A DNA stretch of 64,000 nucleotides, from the NCBI GenBank assembly GCA_963828215.1, contig CAWHFO010000059.1, positions 248,001-312,000 on the forward strand, given 5' to 3'. The notes beneath the pieces are model-generated. The model did no database searches. It saw only the letters and a program-made list of their open reading frames with translations, and was not told the DNA's origin. The position numbers were made by a program, and so were the translations under genes. Shown here piece by piece: positions 18,554-29,885 of this stretch (positions are counted from its first letter, which is position 1; each line of letters begins with the position of its first letter). This DNA is from CAVTJL01 sp963828215 (GTDB lineage Bacteria; Pseudomonadota; Alphaproteobacteria; Geminicoccales; Geminicoccaceae).

Positions 18554-19111
18554 ATGCAGGTCATTCTTCTCGAGCGCGTGCCGAAGCTGGGCCAGATGGG
18601 TCAGGTCGTCACCGTCAAGGACGGCTATGCCCGCAACTTCCTGATCCCGGGCGGCAAGGCGCTGAGAGCGACCAAGCCCGCGCTCGAGGATTTCGAGAAG
18701 CGCCGCCTCCAGCTCGAGGCCGTCAACATCGAGCGGCGCCAGGACGCCGAGCAGCTCGCCAAGCAGGTCGAGGGACGGAGCGTCGTGATCCTCAGGCAGG
18801 CGAGCGAGAGCAGCCAGCTCTACGGCTCCGTCTCCGCCCGCGACGTCGCGGCGGCGTTCACCGAGTCCGGTCTGACCCTGGACCGCCTCCAGATCCGTCT
18901 CGACCAGCCGCTCAAGGCCCTCGGCATCCACAAGGTCCCGGTGGCGCTCCATCCCGAGGTCGAGGTCTCCGTGTCGGTGAACATCGCCCGATCGCCCGAG
19001 GAGGCCGACATCCAGAGCGGCGTGGCGCCGGCCGTCGTCGAGGAGCAGGCCACCGAGGACGAGGAGGAAGAGGAGGAGCTGCGGATCGAGGACCTCATCC
19101 CCACTCAGTGA
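18554..19111 (+). CDS. rplI: 50S ribosomal protein L9
   Basis: 185 residues. The start MQVILLERVPKLGQMGQVVT and VKDGYARNFLIPGGKALRAT are the L9 N-domain. The long connecting helix follows, then the C-domain (YGSVSARDVAAAFTESGLTL). The C-terminus has an extra acidic stretch, EDEEEEEELRIEDLIPTQ, beyond the usual L9 end. Last gene of the rpsF operon. Confidence 0.97.
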   Translation: MQVILLERVPKLGQMGQVVTVKDGYARNFLIPGGKALRATKPALEDFEKRRLQLEAVNIERRQDAEQLAKQVEGRSVVILRQASESSQLYGSVSARDVAAAFTESGLTLDRLQIRLDQPLKALGIHKVPVALHPEVEVSVSVNIARSPEEADIQSGVAPAVVEEQATEDEEEEEELRIEDLIPTQ

Positions 19112-19222
19112 CACGCTCTTTGTTGGTCTAGCCGGCCCTTCGCTCCTATGCTGTGCGCCGACAGCCCGACGGACAGAGCCAAGGGCCGGCGCGCCGCCGG
19201 TCGGAGTGGCGCGGAGATGGCG

Positions 19223-19864
19223 ATGGCCAATCGAAAGCTCGATGCGACGAACGAGACAACCGAGCAGGTCGCGATCGTCAAGAAATACGCCAATCGGCGG
19301 CTCTACAACACGGCGAGCAGCAGCTACGTCACGCTGGACGAGCTCTCCCAGATGGTGCGCGACGGCAAGGACTTCGTCGTGTTCGACGCGAAGACGGGCG
19401 AGGACATCACGCGCTCCGTCCTCACCCAGATCATCCTCGAGGAGGACAGCAAGGGCCGCAACCTGCTGCCGATCAAGTTCCTGCGCCAGCTGATCGGGTT
19501 CTACGACGACAGCCTGCACGCCTTCCTGCCCCGCTACCTCGAGCTGTCGATGGAGAACTTCGCCCGCAACCAGGATCAGATGCGCAGCTATATGGAAGAG
19601 ACGTTCGGCCGCTTCTTCCCGCTCAATCAGTTCGAGGACATGGCCCGCCAGAACATGGCGATCCTGCAGCGCGCCGCCAGCATGTTCAGCCCTTTCCCGG
19701 CCGACGGCACGGCAGCGCCGTCCCAGGCGGCGCCCGAGGAGACCGGGAAAGGGCGACGCGGCACGGAGCTCGGCGAGGAGGTCCGGGAGCTGCGCGATCG
19801 GATGGAGGCGCTGCAGAAGCAGCTGAACGATCTCGGCCGCCTCCCCGAGCAGAGGACGAAGTGA
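19223..19864 (+). CDS. phaR: Polyhydroxyalkanoate synthesis repressor PhaR
   Basis: About 213 residues. The N-terminal DNA-binding domain is unmistakable: VAIVKKYANRRLYNTASSSY, then VTLDELSQMVRDGKDFVVFD. The PHB accumulation regulatory domains follow (LLPIKFLRQLIGFYDDSLHA, then FARNQDQMRSYMEETFGRFF). A coiled-coil-like C-terminus ends LQKQLNDLGRLPEQRTK. PhaR senses PHB granules and represses phasin and synthesis genes. The ATG at 19223 has GGAG six bases upstream; 19217 is the alternative. No pha biosynthesis genes are in this window. Confidence 0.92.
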   Translation: MANRKLDATNETTEQVAIVKKYANRRLYNTASSSYVTLDELSQMVRDGKDFVVFDAKTGEDITRSVLTQIILEEDSKGRNLLPIKFLRQLIGFYDDSLHAFLPRYLELSMENFARNQDQMRSYMEETFGRFFPLNQFEDMARQNMAILQRAASMFSPFPADGTAAPSQAAPEETGKGRRGTELGEEVRELRDRMEALQKQLNDLGRLPEQRTK

Positions 19865-19916
19865 CGGGCCGGGGCCTGCCCGGCGCCCGCGGGCCCGGGC
19901 CAGGACGAAGGGCCGG

Positions 19917-20144
19917 TCAGTCCACCCAGCCGGTGCCGTCGTCCCAGTAGGTCCCGTCGTCCCAGGGCTCGCCTCGGAACGGCCGGGCGGTCCCGGCCGG
20001 AGAAAGCCCCCCGGCGAGCGGCAGGAGAGCCAGGGCTCCGGCCCCGGTGAGCAGTCCCCGACGGTCGACCGGCGTCCGCAGGTCCGGCCCAGCCCTCTCC
20101 TCCTCCTTCACCTTCGCGGGGTCGTCCTGGTGCATGACGCTCAC
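19917..20144 (-). CDS. Small exported-type protein with Trp/Asp-Gly repeat tail
   Basis: 75 residues, not assigned to a family. A charged N-terminus (about 28 residues) is followed by a twin-arginine-like signal: DRRGLLTGAGALALLPLAGG. A short mature tail comes next, with the near-repeat EPWDDGTYWDDGTGWVD. The ATG overlaps the stop of the LdtR gene by 4 bp, which argues that it is real and translationally coupled. Export by Tat or Sec is inference; after cleavage the product would be only about 25 residues, rich in Trp, Asp and Gly. Confidence 0.55.
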   Translation of the reverse strand: MSVMHQDDPAKVKEEERAGPDLRTPVDRRGLLTGAGALALLPLAGGLSPAGTARPFRGEPWDDGTYWDDGTGWVD

Positions 20145-20626
20145 CGTCCGTAGTTGATCAGGCTCGACCAGTAGCGCTCCAGGCTCATCAGCGCCGAGTT
20201 GACGCCTTCGAGCTGCTCCGGCGAGAGGATCCGGCCCGCGATCTCGCCCGCGTTGCGACCGTAGAGATCGTCGATCCTGGCGGTGAGATCGAGCCCTTTC
20301 TCGGAAAGCCGCACCCGCGTCATCCGGCGATCGTGAGCCGAGCGCTCCTGGATCAGATAGCCGTTCTCGACCAGCTTCTTCACATTGTAGGACACGTTGG
20401 AGCCGAGATAGTAGCCCCGGACGGTGAGCTCCCCGACCGTCAGCTGCTCCGAGCTGATGTTGAAGAGGATGAGCGTCTGGACATTGTTGATGTCCTGGAC
20501 CCCGCGCCGATCGAGCTCGGCCTTGATCACGTCCAGAAAGCGCCGATGCAGGCGCTCGATCAGCCGGGTCAGCTGCAAATAGGGCTCTTTCACCTGGCGC
20601 CTCGACGCAATGTGTCCGGGACCCAA
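20141..20626 (-). CDS. ldtR: MarR-family regulator, LdtR type
   Basis: 161 residues. The winged-helix core reads ELTVRGYYLGSNVSYNVKKL followed by VENGYLIQERSAHDRRMTRV, with the MarR wing DRR motif. The N-terminal VKEPYLQLTRLIERLHRRFL resembles LdtR, the regulator of L,D-transpeptidase and envelope stress genes in Rhizobiales. The identification rests on recalled family similarity, so the symbol is tentative. No L,D-transpeptidase gene is adjacent; the small coupled gene downstream is the obvious candidate partner. Confidence 0.75.
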   Translation of the reverse strand: MGPGHIASRRQVKEPYLQLTRLIERLHRRFLDVIKAELDRRGVQDINNVQTLILFNISSEQLTVGELTVRGYYLGSNVSYNVKKLVENGYLIQERSAHDRRMTRVRLSEKGLDLTARIDDLYGRNAGEIAGRILSPEQLEGVNSALMSLERYWSSLINYGR

Positions 20627-20668
20627 AGGAAACAGCCTAGGGACGAGACGAGCCGATCACGACGCCCT

Positions 20669-21563
20669 TCAGCCGATCTCCGCCGCCATCATCTTGATGA
20701 TTGCAGAAAAATCCAGCCCTTCGTTCTCGTTTCTGGCGAATAAAGTATAGAGTTGGCACGCTTCAGACGCGATGGGCGTCGGCAAGCCGACGGATTGGGC
20801 CGCCTGCTGGGCCAGCCTGAGGTCCTTCAGCATCATCCCGGCCGTAAAGCCCGGCCGATAGCCATGGTTGGCGGGGGATGCCGGCACGGGACCCGCCATC
20901 GGACAATAGCTGGTCATCGACCAGCACTGGCCGGACGACTTCGAGCTGATGTCGAAGAGGCGCTGCGCATCGAGGCCCAGACGGTGCGCCAGGGCGAAGG
21001 CTTCCGACACGGCGATCATCGAGACGCCGAGGATGAGGTTGTTGCAGATCTTGGCCGCCTGGCCGGTGCCGCTCGGGCCGGCGTGGATCACCGCCTTGCC
21101 CATGCTCCCGAGGAACGGCTCCGCCCGCGCGAACGAGGCCGCGTCGCCGCCGACCATGAAGGTCAGGCTGCCACCGGCGGCGCCGGCGACACCGCCCGAC
21201 ACCGGAGCGTCCAGCATGGGAAAGCCCTGCTCGGCGGCGCTTCGGGCGACGCTGCGCGCCGTCTCGACGTCGATCGTCGAGCAGTCGATCAGCAGCGCGC
21301 CCTTGGGCGCCGCGGAAAGAACGCCCTGCCCATCCAGATAGACGCGCGCGAACGTGCCGGCCCTGCGGCAGCATGGTCACGACGACCTCGGCGTCCTTCA
21401 CCGCCTCGGCGACATCCGCCGCGACCTTCCCCCCGGCCGCGCGCAGCGCCTCCGTCGCCTCCCTGGCGATATCGAAGCCGCGGACCGCATGGCCCGCCTT
21501 GACGAGGTTGATGGCCATCGGCAGGCCCATATTGCCGAGGCCGATGAAGCCGATCCGCGTCAT
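20669..21563 (-). CDS. mmsB: 3-hydroxyisobutyrate dehydrogenase, one frameshift
   Basis: Oxidises 3-hydroxyisobutyrate to methylmalonate semialdehyde in valine breakdown. The NAD-binding start MTRIGFIGLGNMGLPMAINL begins at 21563. The frame breaks near 21345 (after VVTMLPQG) and resumes as LLIDCSTIDVETARSVARSA and PMLDAPVSGGVAGAAGGSLT. The catalytic Lys is in GTGQAAKICNNLILGVSMIA. The C-terminus KDLRLAQQAAQSVGLPTPIA is typical. It lies 23 bp downstream of the hydrolase that makes its substrate. Confidence 0.9.
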
Positions 21564-21586
21564 GTCGTCCCCTCCGGCGGCCGTTC

Positions 21587-22676
21587 TCACAAGCCCGTCC
21601 AGTCGAGCGGCAGCTCTGCCGCGTCGCCCGGGTCGAAACAGTGATCGACCTCGGCCGCCGTGACGTCGAGCAGATCCCGATGCTGCCAGCGCGGCTGCCG
21701 GTCCTTGTCGATGAGGAGCGCGCGCACGCCCTCGTAGAAGTCGTGGCCCTCGAGGAACCGTCGCACCAGATGGTACTCGAGCCGCATGGCGCCCGTCATG
21801 TCGAGCCCCCGGCCCGTCCGGACCTGCCGATGCGTGACGTGCAGGCTGAGCGGCGAGAGCTTCGCCAGCCGGTCGAGCTGCTCCCGCGCCCAGGGCGAGC
21901 CCTCCTCGCGCAGGCGCTCCAGCAGTGCCGGGAGATCGGCCGCCCCGAAGCAGCGATCGATGGCCTCGCGCGCGGCGGCCAGAGGCGCCTCCCCGGGCGC
22001 CTCGGCGAAGGACGACAGGAGGGCATCGGCCTCCAGGGCGGCATTGCCGACCGACACGGCCGCAAATGCCCCCTCGAGGTCCTCGAGCCTCGCCGCCTCG
22101 ACCAGATGGGTGGCGGCCCCGACATAGAGACAGTCGGCGGCGCCCAGTCTCGCGCCCATGAGCCCGAGATAGGCCCCCGTCGCACCCGGGCAGCGGGAAA
22201 GAAACCGCGTGCCGCCGACGTCCGGGAAGAAGCCGATGGCGGTCTCGGGCATGGCGAGCGCGACGTTCGACGTCGCCACCCGATAGGCGCCGTGCACCGA
22301 GATCCCGACGCCGCCCCCCATCGTGATGCCGTCCAGCAGCGCCACATAGGGCTTGGGATAGTGGTGGATGCGCCAGTTGAGGCGGTACTCGTCGTGGAAG
22401 AAGCCAAGCGCCTCGTCGACGCCGTCACGCTTGGCCTGGTCCGTCACCGCCAGGATGTCGCCGCCGGCGCAGAACGCCTTGCCGGCCACCGCCTTGACGA
22501 GCACGGCCGCCACCGTCGGGATCCTCGGCCCAGGCCAGGAGCTGCAGGCTCATGGCCTGGACCATGGCGCGCGTCAGGGCGTTGAGCGCCCGGGGCCGGT
22601 CGAGGCAGACGATGCCGAGGGCGCCCCGGCGCACGAAGCGGATGCCGGTCGTCTCCCGGGCTGCCGCCGCCGTCAT
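21587..22676 (-). CDS. 3-hydroxyisobutyryl-CoA hydrolase (enoyl-CoA hydratase family), one frameshift
   Basis: Crotonase-fold enzyme expected to release 3-hydroxyisobutyrate from its CoA ester. The N-terminus MTAAAARETTGIRFVRRGAL with LDRPRALNALTRAMV begins at 22676. The frame shifts near 22517, then continues KAFCAGGDILAV (oxyanion loop) and the HIBYL-CoA hydrolase segment ITMGGGVGISVHGAYRVATS, then MPETAIGFFPDVGGTRFLSR. Its length (about 360 residues) fits the hydrolase branch better than simple enoyl-CoA hydratases. The start overlaps the dehydrogenase stop by 4 bp (ATGA). Confidence 0.9.
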
Positions 22677-23812
22677 CCGGCCAGGATCCGCCGGGCGATG
22701 ATGGTGCGCATGATCTCGTTCGTTCCCTCGAGGATCTGGTGGACCCGCACGTCGCGCAGATAGCGCTCGATGCCGTAGTCCTGGATGTAGCCGTAGCCGC
22801 CGTGCAGCTGAAGCGCCTGGTTGACGACCTCGAATCCGGTGTCCGTCGCGAGCCGCTTGGCCATCGCGCAGGCCATGGTGGCGTCCCGGGCGCCGGTGTC
22901 GAGCTTGTGCGCCGCCTGCCACACCATCAGGCGTGCCGCCTCCAGCGCCGTCGCCATGTCCGCGATGCGGAACTGGAGCGACTGGAACTCGGCGAGCGGC
23001 CGGTCGAACTGGCGCCGCTCCTTGAGATGGGCGACGGCCCGCTCCAGGCAGGCCCGCGCCGCTCCGAGCGAGCAGGCGGCGATGTTGACGCGCCCGCCGT
23101 CCAGCGCCCGCATCGCGATCCTGAACCCCTCCCCCTCCTGCCCGACCCGGTTCGCCCGAGGCACCCGGCAATCCTCGAGCTGCACCGCCGCCGTCGGCTG
23201 CGAGTGCCATCCGAGCTTTTTCTCGTTCTTGCCGAAGGAGAGGCCGGGGGTGCCCTTCTCGACCACGATGCTCGTGATTCCCGCGGGGCCGGGCCCGCCC
23301 GTGCGCGCCATCACGAGATAGAGGCCGGCAGCGCCCGCGCCCGAGATGAAGGCCTTGCTGCCGTCGAGGACATAGGCGTCGCCGTCGGCGCGGGCCCGGG
23401 TCCTGAGGCTCGCCGCGTCCGACCCGGAGCCGGGCTCGGTCAGGCAATAGCTGGCGAAAGTGTCCATCGCGAGCAGCGCCGGCAGCCAGCGGCGCCGCTG
23501 CTCCTCGTCGCCGAAGGTGTCGATCACCCAGGCGACCATGTTGTGGATCGAGATGTAGGCGGCGGTCGAGGGGCAGGCGGCCGCCAGCTCCTCGAAGAGG
23601 ATCGCCGCATCGAGCCGGCCGAGCCCCGTGCCGCCCTCGCTCTCCCGCACATAGAGCCCGGCGAAGCCGAGGGCGGCCGCCTTGCGGAGCGCCTCGACGG
23701 GAAAGGTGCAGGCCTCGTCCCACTCGGCCGCGTGCGGAAGCAGCTCGCCCTGGGCGAAGTCCCGCCCGAGGCCCTGAATGGCGCGCTGCTCCTCGGAAAG
23801 CTCGAACGACAC
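22673..23812 (-). CDS. Acyl-CoA dehydrogenase, probably isobutyryl-CoA dehydrogenase
   Basis: A 379-residue FAD enzyme. Visible are the flavin/substrate loops YCLTEPGSGSDAASLRTRA and KAFISGAGAAGLYLVMART, the C-terminal LHGGYGYIQDYGIERYLRDV and the catalytic-Glu region QILEGTNEIMRTIIARRIL. The start is GTG at 23812 (VSFELSEEQRAIQGLGRDFA) with GGGGAG seven bases upstream; the frame stays open far upstream without homology. Neighbouring hydrolase and mmsB suggest isobutyryl-CoA as substrate, but 2-methyl-branched substrates in general are possible. Confidence 0.93.
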   Translation of the reverse strand: MSFELSEEQRAIQGLGRDFAQGELLPHAAEWDEACTFPVEALRKAAALGFAGLYVRESEGGTGLGRLDAAILFEELAAACPSTAAYISIHNMVAWVIDTFGDEEQRRRWLPALLAMDTFASYCLTEPGSGSDAASLRTRARADGDAYVLDGSKAFISGAGAAGLYLVMARTGGPGPAGITSIVVEKGTPGLSFGKNEKKLGWHSQPTAAVQLEDCRVPRANRVGQEGEGFRIAMRALDGGRVNIAACSLGAARACLERAVAHLKERRQFDRPLAEFQSLQFRIADMATALEAARLMVWQAAHKLDTGARDATMACAMAKRLATDTGFEVVNQALQLHGGYGYIQDYGIERYLRDVRVHQILEGTNEIMRTIIARRILAG

Positions 23813-23895
23813 TCGGCCACTCCCCGCATCAACGCCTGCTGGTAGCCCCCGGCGCGGGCCGGCGTCAATTGGCGGTAGGCTCGTCGCCCTGGCCG

Positions 23896-24588
23896 TCAGC
23901 CGGCCGCCGCTGCCGTCTCGCGCAGCCGCGGCGCATTGCTGATGCGCTCGCCGATCTGACGGGCGAGATCGCGCAGTGCTGCCTCGGCTGCGGCATCGAT
24001 GGCGGCCGTCCCGCCGCCGCAGGTCCACCCCAGCGGCCGCTCCGCCATGTCGCTCGCCTCGAGGGTGGCGCCGAGCAGACGGCCTTGGGGGCCGTCGACG
24101 GTGACGTCGGCAGCCATGGCGACCTGCGCCACCATCCGGCTGGTGAGGAGGCCCGGCGCCAGATCGAGATGGACGGCGAGGTCGTCGGCGCGCACGCGCA
24201 CGAGGCCGCTCGCGCCCGCGAGACGGATCTGCTCCGGGGTGAAGGGCACGTCCACCCGCTCGACCTGGCCCAGAAGCGGCTGCAGGGTTCTCGCGACCGA
24301 TTCGGCGAAGGCGTCGCGCAGGTCGACCGGATAGCGGTGCATCCCGCAGGTGATGCCGTCGACGCGGTAGCTGCCGTCGAGCGGGGACGGGTCGACGAGC
24401 AGGAGATAGTGGCCGGCGAGCGGCCCTTCGTAGCTCGTGGCGATGCCGTAGGCGGGGCTCGGCGAGACCTTGGCCGGATAGGCGCAGCCGGCCAGGAGCG
24501 GGATCGTCGCCATCAGAGCCACGCCCAGGCGGAAACGGCGAGCCCTGCACCGCCCCGCCGCACCCCGTGACGCCCGATCCACCGCCAT
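23896..24588 (-). CDS. Hypothetical lipoprotein
   Basis: 230 residues, family not recognised. A lipoprotein signal is clear: LGVALMATIPLLAGCAYPAK, with lipobox LAGC. The mature part has two Cys-containing motifs (DGITCGMHRYP and PLGWTCGGGTAAIDAAAEAA). It otherwise looks like an alpha/beta periplasmic domain. The start at 24588 has GGAGGAGG upstream; 24606 is possible. It lies between trmJ and the acyl-CoA dehydrogenase on the same strand with gaps of 61 and 83 bp. Confidence 0.7.
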   Translation of the reverse strand: MAVDRASRGAAGRCRARRFRLGVALMATIPLLAGCAYPAKVSPSPAYGIATSYEGPLAGHYLLLVDPSPLDGSYRVDGITCGMHRYPVDLRDAFAESVARTLQPLLGQVERVDVPFTPEQIRLAGASGLVRVRADDLAVHLDLAPGLLTSRMVAQVAMAADVTVDGPQGRLLGATLEASDMAERPLGWTCGGGTAAIDAAAEAALRDLARQIGERISNAPRLRETAAAAG

Positions 24589-24649
24589 CGACGCCTCCTC
24601 CTCCACAGCCGAGAACGGCCGGCGGGGGAAGGTCGTTCCGCCGCTGCCC

Positions 24650-25435
24650 TCAGCCGGTGGTGCTGCGCCCCCGCCCGCCGCGGGCCAGGTCCTTGATGAT
24701 CCCGCGCATCAGGTGGATCTCGGGGCGGGTCCAGCCGCGGCGCTCGATCATCACCTTGATGGTGCGGGCGAGGCTGATGCGGCGGTCGGCGGCGCGGAAA
24801 TAGTCGATGGCGTCGAGCTCGGCCAGAAGGTGGCCCAGCACGCCGTCGACCTCTTCCTTCGTGGCGGGCGGGTCCTCGCCGGGCGGCGGCTGCAGGGCGG
24901 GCGTCTCGTCCGTTGCCTTGAACCACTCGTAGCCCAGCAGCAGGACGGCCTGCGCGAGGTTCAAGGAGGAGAAGGCGGGGTTGAGCGGCACCGAGACCAA
25001 GGCATCGGCGAGCAGAAGCTCGTCGTTGGTGAGGCCGGTGCGCTCGGCGCCGAAGACGAGGCCGACCCGCCTGCCCTCGCCCACCAGCCGATGCAGCTCC
25101 TGGGCCGCGGCCTCGCCCGTCATGACCGGCTTTCTCAGCTCGCGCGCCCGGGCCGTCGTGGCCAGAACGTGATGGAGGTCGCCGATCGCGGCCTCGAGCG
25201 TGGAGAACGTCTCGAGCCGGTTCAGCACCTCGGTGGCGCCCGAGGCCGCGGCCACCGCCTTGGCGTTGGGCCAGCCGCAGTCGGGGCGCACCAGCCGGAG
25301 GTCGACGAGACCAAAATTCAGCATGGCGCGGGCCGTCGTGCCGATGTTCTCGCCGAGCTGGGGCCGGCAGAGGATGACGACCGGGGCCGGCGGCAGCGCG
25401 TCGAGGCCGCCGCGCGGCGGGGCGGACGCGCTCAT
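24650..25435 (-). CDS. trmJ: tRNA (cytidine/uridine-2'-O-)-methyltransferase TrmJ
   Basis: A 261-residue SPOUT-class methyltransferase that modifies position 32 of tRNA. The N-terminus VILCRPQLGENIGTTARAML carries the conserved Asn-Ile-Gly. The knot region is VGLVFGAERTGLTNDEL with PLNPAFSSLNLAQAVLLLGY. The C-terminal extension with RTIKVMIERRGWTRPEIHLM is typical of TrmJ. The start overlaps the cimA stop by 4 bp, so both belong to one operon. Confidence 0.92.
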   Translation of the reverse strand: MSASAPPRGGLDALPPAPVVILCRPQLGENIGTTARAMLNFGLVDLRLVRPDCGWPNAKAVAAASGATEVLNRLETFSTLEAAIGDLHHVLATTARARELRKPVMTGEAAAQELHRLVGEGRRVGLVFGAERTGLTNDELLLADALVSVPLNPAFSSLNLAQAVLLLGYEWFKATDETPALQPPPGEDPPATKEEVDGVLGHLLAELDAIDYFRAADRRISLARTIKVMIERRGWTRPEIHLMRGIIKDLARGGRGRSTTG

Positions 25436-27026
25436 GTCCCGGGTGCTTGGGCGCGGTCGGTCAGCAGCTTCCAGGTGATGGCGTCGTTCAGGGCCATGTA
25501 GGAGGCGTCGATGATGTTGCCCGAGACGCCGACCGTCTGCCAGACGCGGCCCTCGTCGTCGCCGCTCTCGATGATCACGCGGGTGACGGCGGCGGTGCCG
25601 GCCTCGGGGGCGAGGATGCGGACCTTGAAGTCGACGAGCCGCATCCGGGCCAGCGCCGGATAGGTCCCGGCCAGCGCCTGGCGGAGCGCGTGGTCGAGCG
25701 CGTTCACCGGCCCGTTGCCCTCGGCCACGGTGTAGGAGCGATGAGCGCCCACCCCGATCTTTATCGTCGCCTCCGAGAGGGTGACGAGCTCGCCCCGGGC
25801 GTTGAAGCGCCGCTCGTCGATCACCCGGAAGCTCATCAGATCGAAATAGTCGGGCACCTCGCCCAGAACGCGCCGCACCAGCAGCTCGAACGATGCCGCG
25901 GCGCCATCGTAGGAAAAGCCGCGGGACTCGCGCTCCTTGATGGTGGCGAGAAGCTCGGCCGTCTGGTCCGGGTCGGGGTCGACGTCGAGGCCCATGTCCT
26001 TGAAGCGCGCCAGGAGGTTGGAACGGCCGGCCTGATCGGAGACCAGGACGTCCCGGCTGTTGCCGACCAGTGCCGGATCGACGTGCTCGTAGAAGGCCGG
26101 GTCCTTCGCGATGGCGGCGGCGTGCAGGCCCGCCTTGTGGGCGAAGGCCGAGGCGCCGACATAGGCCGCGTGCCGGTCGGGCGTGCGGTTCAGGCGCTCG
26201 TCGAAGGTCCGCGAGAGGGCGGTGAGGTGGCGGAGGCCCTCGGCCGAGACGCCCGTCTCGTAGCCGAGCTTGAGGGCGAGGGTCGGGATGAGGCTCACGA
26301 GATTGGCGTTGCCGCAGCGCTCGCCCAGGCCGTTCAGCGTGCCCTGCACCTGCCGGGCCCCGGCGCGGATGGCGGCGAGGCTGTTTGCGACCGCGTTCTC
26401 GGTGTCGTTGTGGGTATGGATGCCGAGCTTTTCCGGCGGCACGGTCGCCGCGACCTTTTCCGTGATGGCCTCGACCTCATGGGGCAAGGCGCCGCCATTC
26501 GTGTCGCACAGGACGACCCAGCGGGCGCCTGCTGCCAGCGCGGTCCGGAGACAGGCGAGCGCATAGTCCGGGTCGAGCTTGAACCCATCGAAAAAATGCT
26601 CGGCGTCGAGCATCAGCTCCCCGGCGTGGCGGCCGGCCTCACGAAGGAAGTCCTCGATCATGCGCAGGTTCTCGTCGAGGTCGACGCCGAGCGCGCCGGT
26701 CACCTGCCGGGTCGAGGTTTTTGCGACCAGCGTGATGACGGCGGCACCACTGCGAAAGAGCGGAGCCAGCGCCGGGTCGTTGGCGGCGCTGCGGCCGGCC
26801 CGGCGGGTCATGCCGAAGGCGCAGAGCTTGGCACGGCTCAGAGGCTCGACGCGCTCGAAGAAAGAATCGTCGGTCGGGTTGGCCCCGGGCCAGCCGCCCT
26901 CGACATAGTCGATGCCGAGCCGGTCGAGCTCCCGCGCGATCCACAGCTTGTCGGCGACGGAGAAGTCGACGCCCTGCGTCTGGGCGCCGTCGCGCAGCGT
27001 GGTGTCGTAGAGCCAGATGCGCTCGG

Positions 27027-27030
<4 letters not shown>
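25432..27030 (-). CDS. cimA: (R)-citramalate synthase
   Basis: 532 residues. Condenses pyruvate with acetyl-CoA to (R)-citramalate, an isoleucine route independent of threonine. The HMGL-like TIM barrel starts IWLYDTTLRDGAQTQGVDFS. The metal/His motif is GIHTHNDTENAVANSLAAIR, followed by QVQGTLNGLGERCGNANLVS. The C-terminal LeuA-type regulatory domain ends with ALNDAITWKLL. HKAGLHAAAI and length favour CimA over 2-isopropylmalate synthase. The start at 27030 overlaps the cysS stop by 4 bp. Confidence 0.93.
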
Positions 27031-28483
<1,453 letters not shown>

Positions 28484-28503
28484 GGATCGGAACCGGGTAG
28501 CTG

Positions 28504-29846
28504 TCAGGCGGTCTCGCCGAGCAGGCGGCGGCGGGCCCGCTCGCGGCCGATCAGCGGTAGCAGGAGTTTCAGCTCCGGTCCATGCTCGCGGGCCGTCAGC
28601 GCCAGGCGAAGCGGGAGATAGAGGGCCTTGCCGCGCCGGCCCGTCACCTCCTTGACGTCGTCGAGCCAGGCCTCGGCGTCCTCGGGCGACTCGAGGCGGT
28701 CCATCATCAGCACGGCGGCGCTGGCGAGCAGCGCCTCGTCGACGATTTTCGGCTCCAGCGGCTCCTTCGTGATCCGCCACCAGTCCAGGGCCTCGGCGAC
28801 CCGCGCCAGATTGCCGCGCACCGCCTCCCAGAAGGCCGGCTCGGGCTTCTGGATGCCGATCGCCTCGAGCCGGTCCCGCACCGCCTCGAACGGCAGCCGG
28901 TGCACGACCTCCGCCGAGAGCCGGTCGAGGTCGGCCGGGTCGAGATGCGGCTGGGCCTGGCCGAACGCCGAGAGGTCGAAGCGGGCGACGAGGTCGTCGA
29001 GGCTGGCGGCCGGGTCGGGCGGCTGGCCGGTGCCGAGCGTGGCCAGGAGCTGGAGGATCGCCATGGGCTCGATCCCGCGCAGGCGCAGCTCGGCGAGGCT
29101 CGCGGCCCCCGCCCGCTTGCTCACCTTGCCGCCCGCGACGTCGAGGACGAGCGGCAGATGGCGCGAAGGCGGGCGCCCGCTCGCCCAGCGCCCGGATCAG
29201 GTCGAGCTGGACGGCGGTATTGGCCAGATGGTCCTCGCCCCGGATCACGTCGGTGATGCCCATCGCCGCATCGTCGACGACCGAGGCGAAGAGATAGGTG
29301 GCGCCTCCGTCCTCGCGGCGCACCACCGGATCGCTGAGGCTCTGCAGGTCGATGGACCTCGGGCCCTTGACGAGGTCGGTGAGCTCCGCCGGGCGGTCGC
29401 CGAGGCGGAAGCGCCAGTGCGGCGTGCGCCCTTCGGCCTCGAGGCGGGCGCGGTCGGCATCGCCCAGGGCCGAGCGCGGCCCGATCGTAGCGGGGCGGCT
29501 GGCCCTTGGCCCGCTGCGCCTCGCGCTTCGCCTTCAGCTCGTCGGCCGTCTCGTAGCAGGGATAGACGCGGCCTCCGGCACGCAGCTTCTCGAAAGCCGC
29601 CTCATACACGGAGGCCCGCTCGCTCTGGCGGTGCTCCTCGTCCCAGGCGAGGCCGAGCCAGCGCAGGTCCTGGCGGATCGCGTCGACGAAGCGCTCCTCC
29701 GAGCGCTCCTGGTCGGTGTCGTCGATACGCAGGACGAAGCGCCCCCCATGGCTGCGCGCGAAGAGCCAGTTGACGGCGGCCGTGCGGGCATTGCCGAGAT
29801 GGAGGAGCCCGGTCGGGCTCGGGGCGAAGCGGACGGTGACGGTCAT
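28504..29846 (-). CDS. gltX: Glutamyl-tRNA synthetase, two frameshifts
   Basis: Class I synthetase. The N-terminus TVTVRFAPSPTGLLHLGNAR contains the HIGH-type motif (HLGN). RIDDTDQERSEERFVDAIRQ and YPCYETADELKAKREAQRAK are GluRS hallmarks. The frame shifts near 29480 into the segment with DGGATYLFASVVDDAAMGIT and VIRGEDHLANTAVQLDLIRA. It shifts again near 29165 into KVSKRAGAASLAELRLRGIE (KMSKS-type) and the C-terminal anticodon domain. Length (about 447) matches GluRS. Whether it also charges tRNA-Gln cannot be told. First gene of the gltX-cysS-cimA-trmJ run. Confidence 0.92.
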
Positions 29847-29885
29847 GGCGCTCGCCTAGCGCCGACCGGCGCCGCGCGCAAGCGA

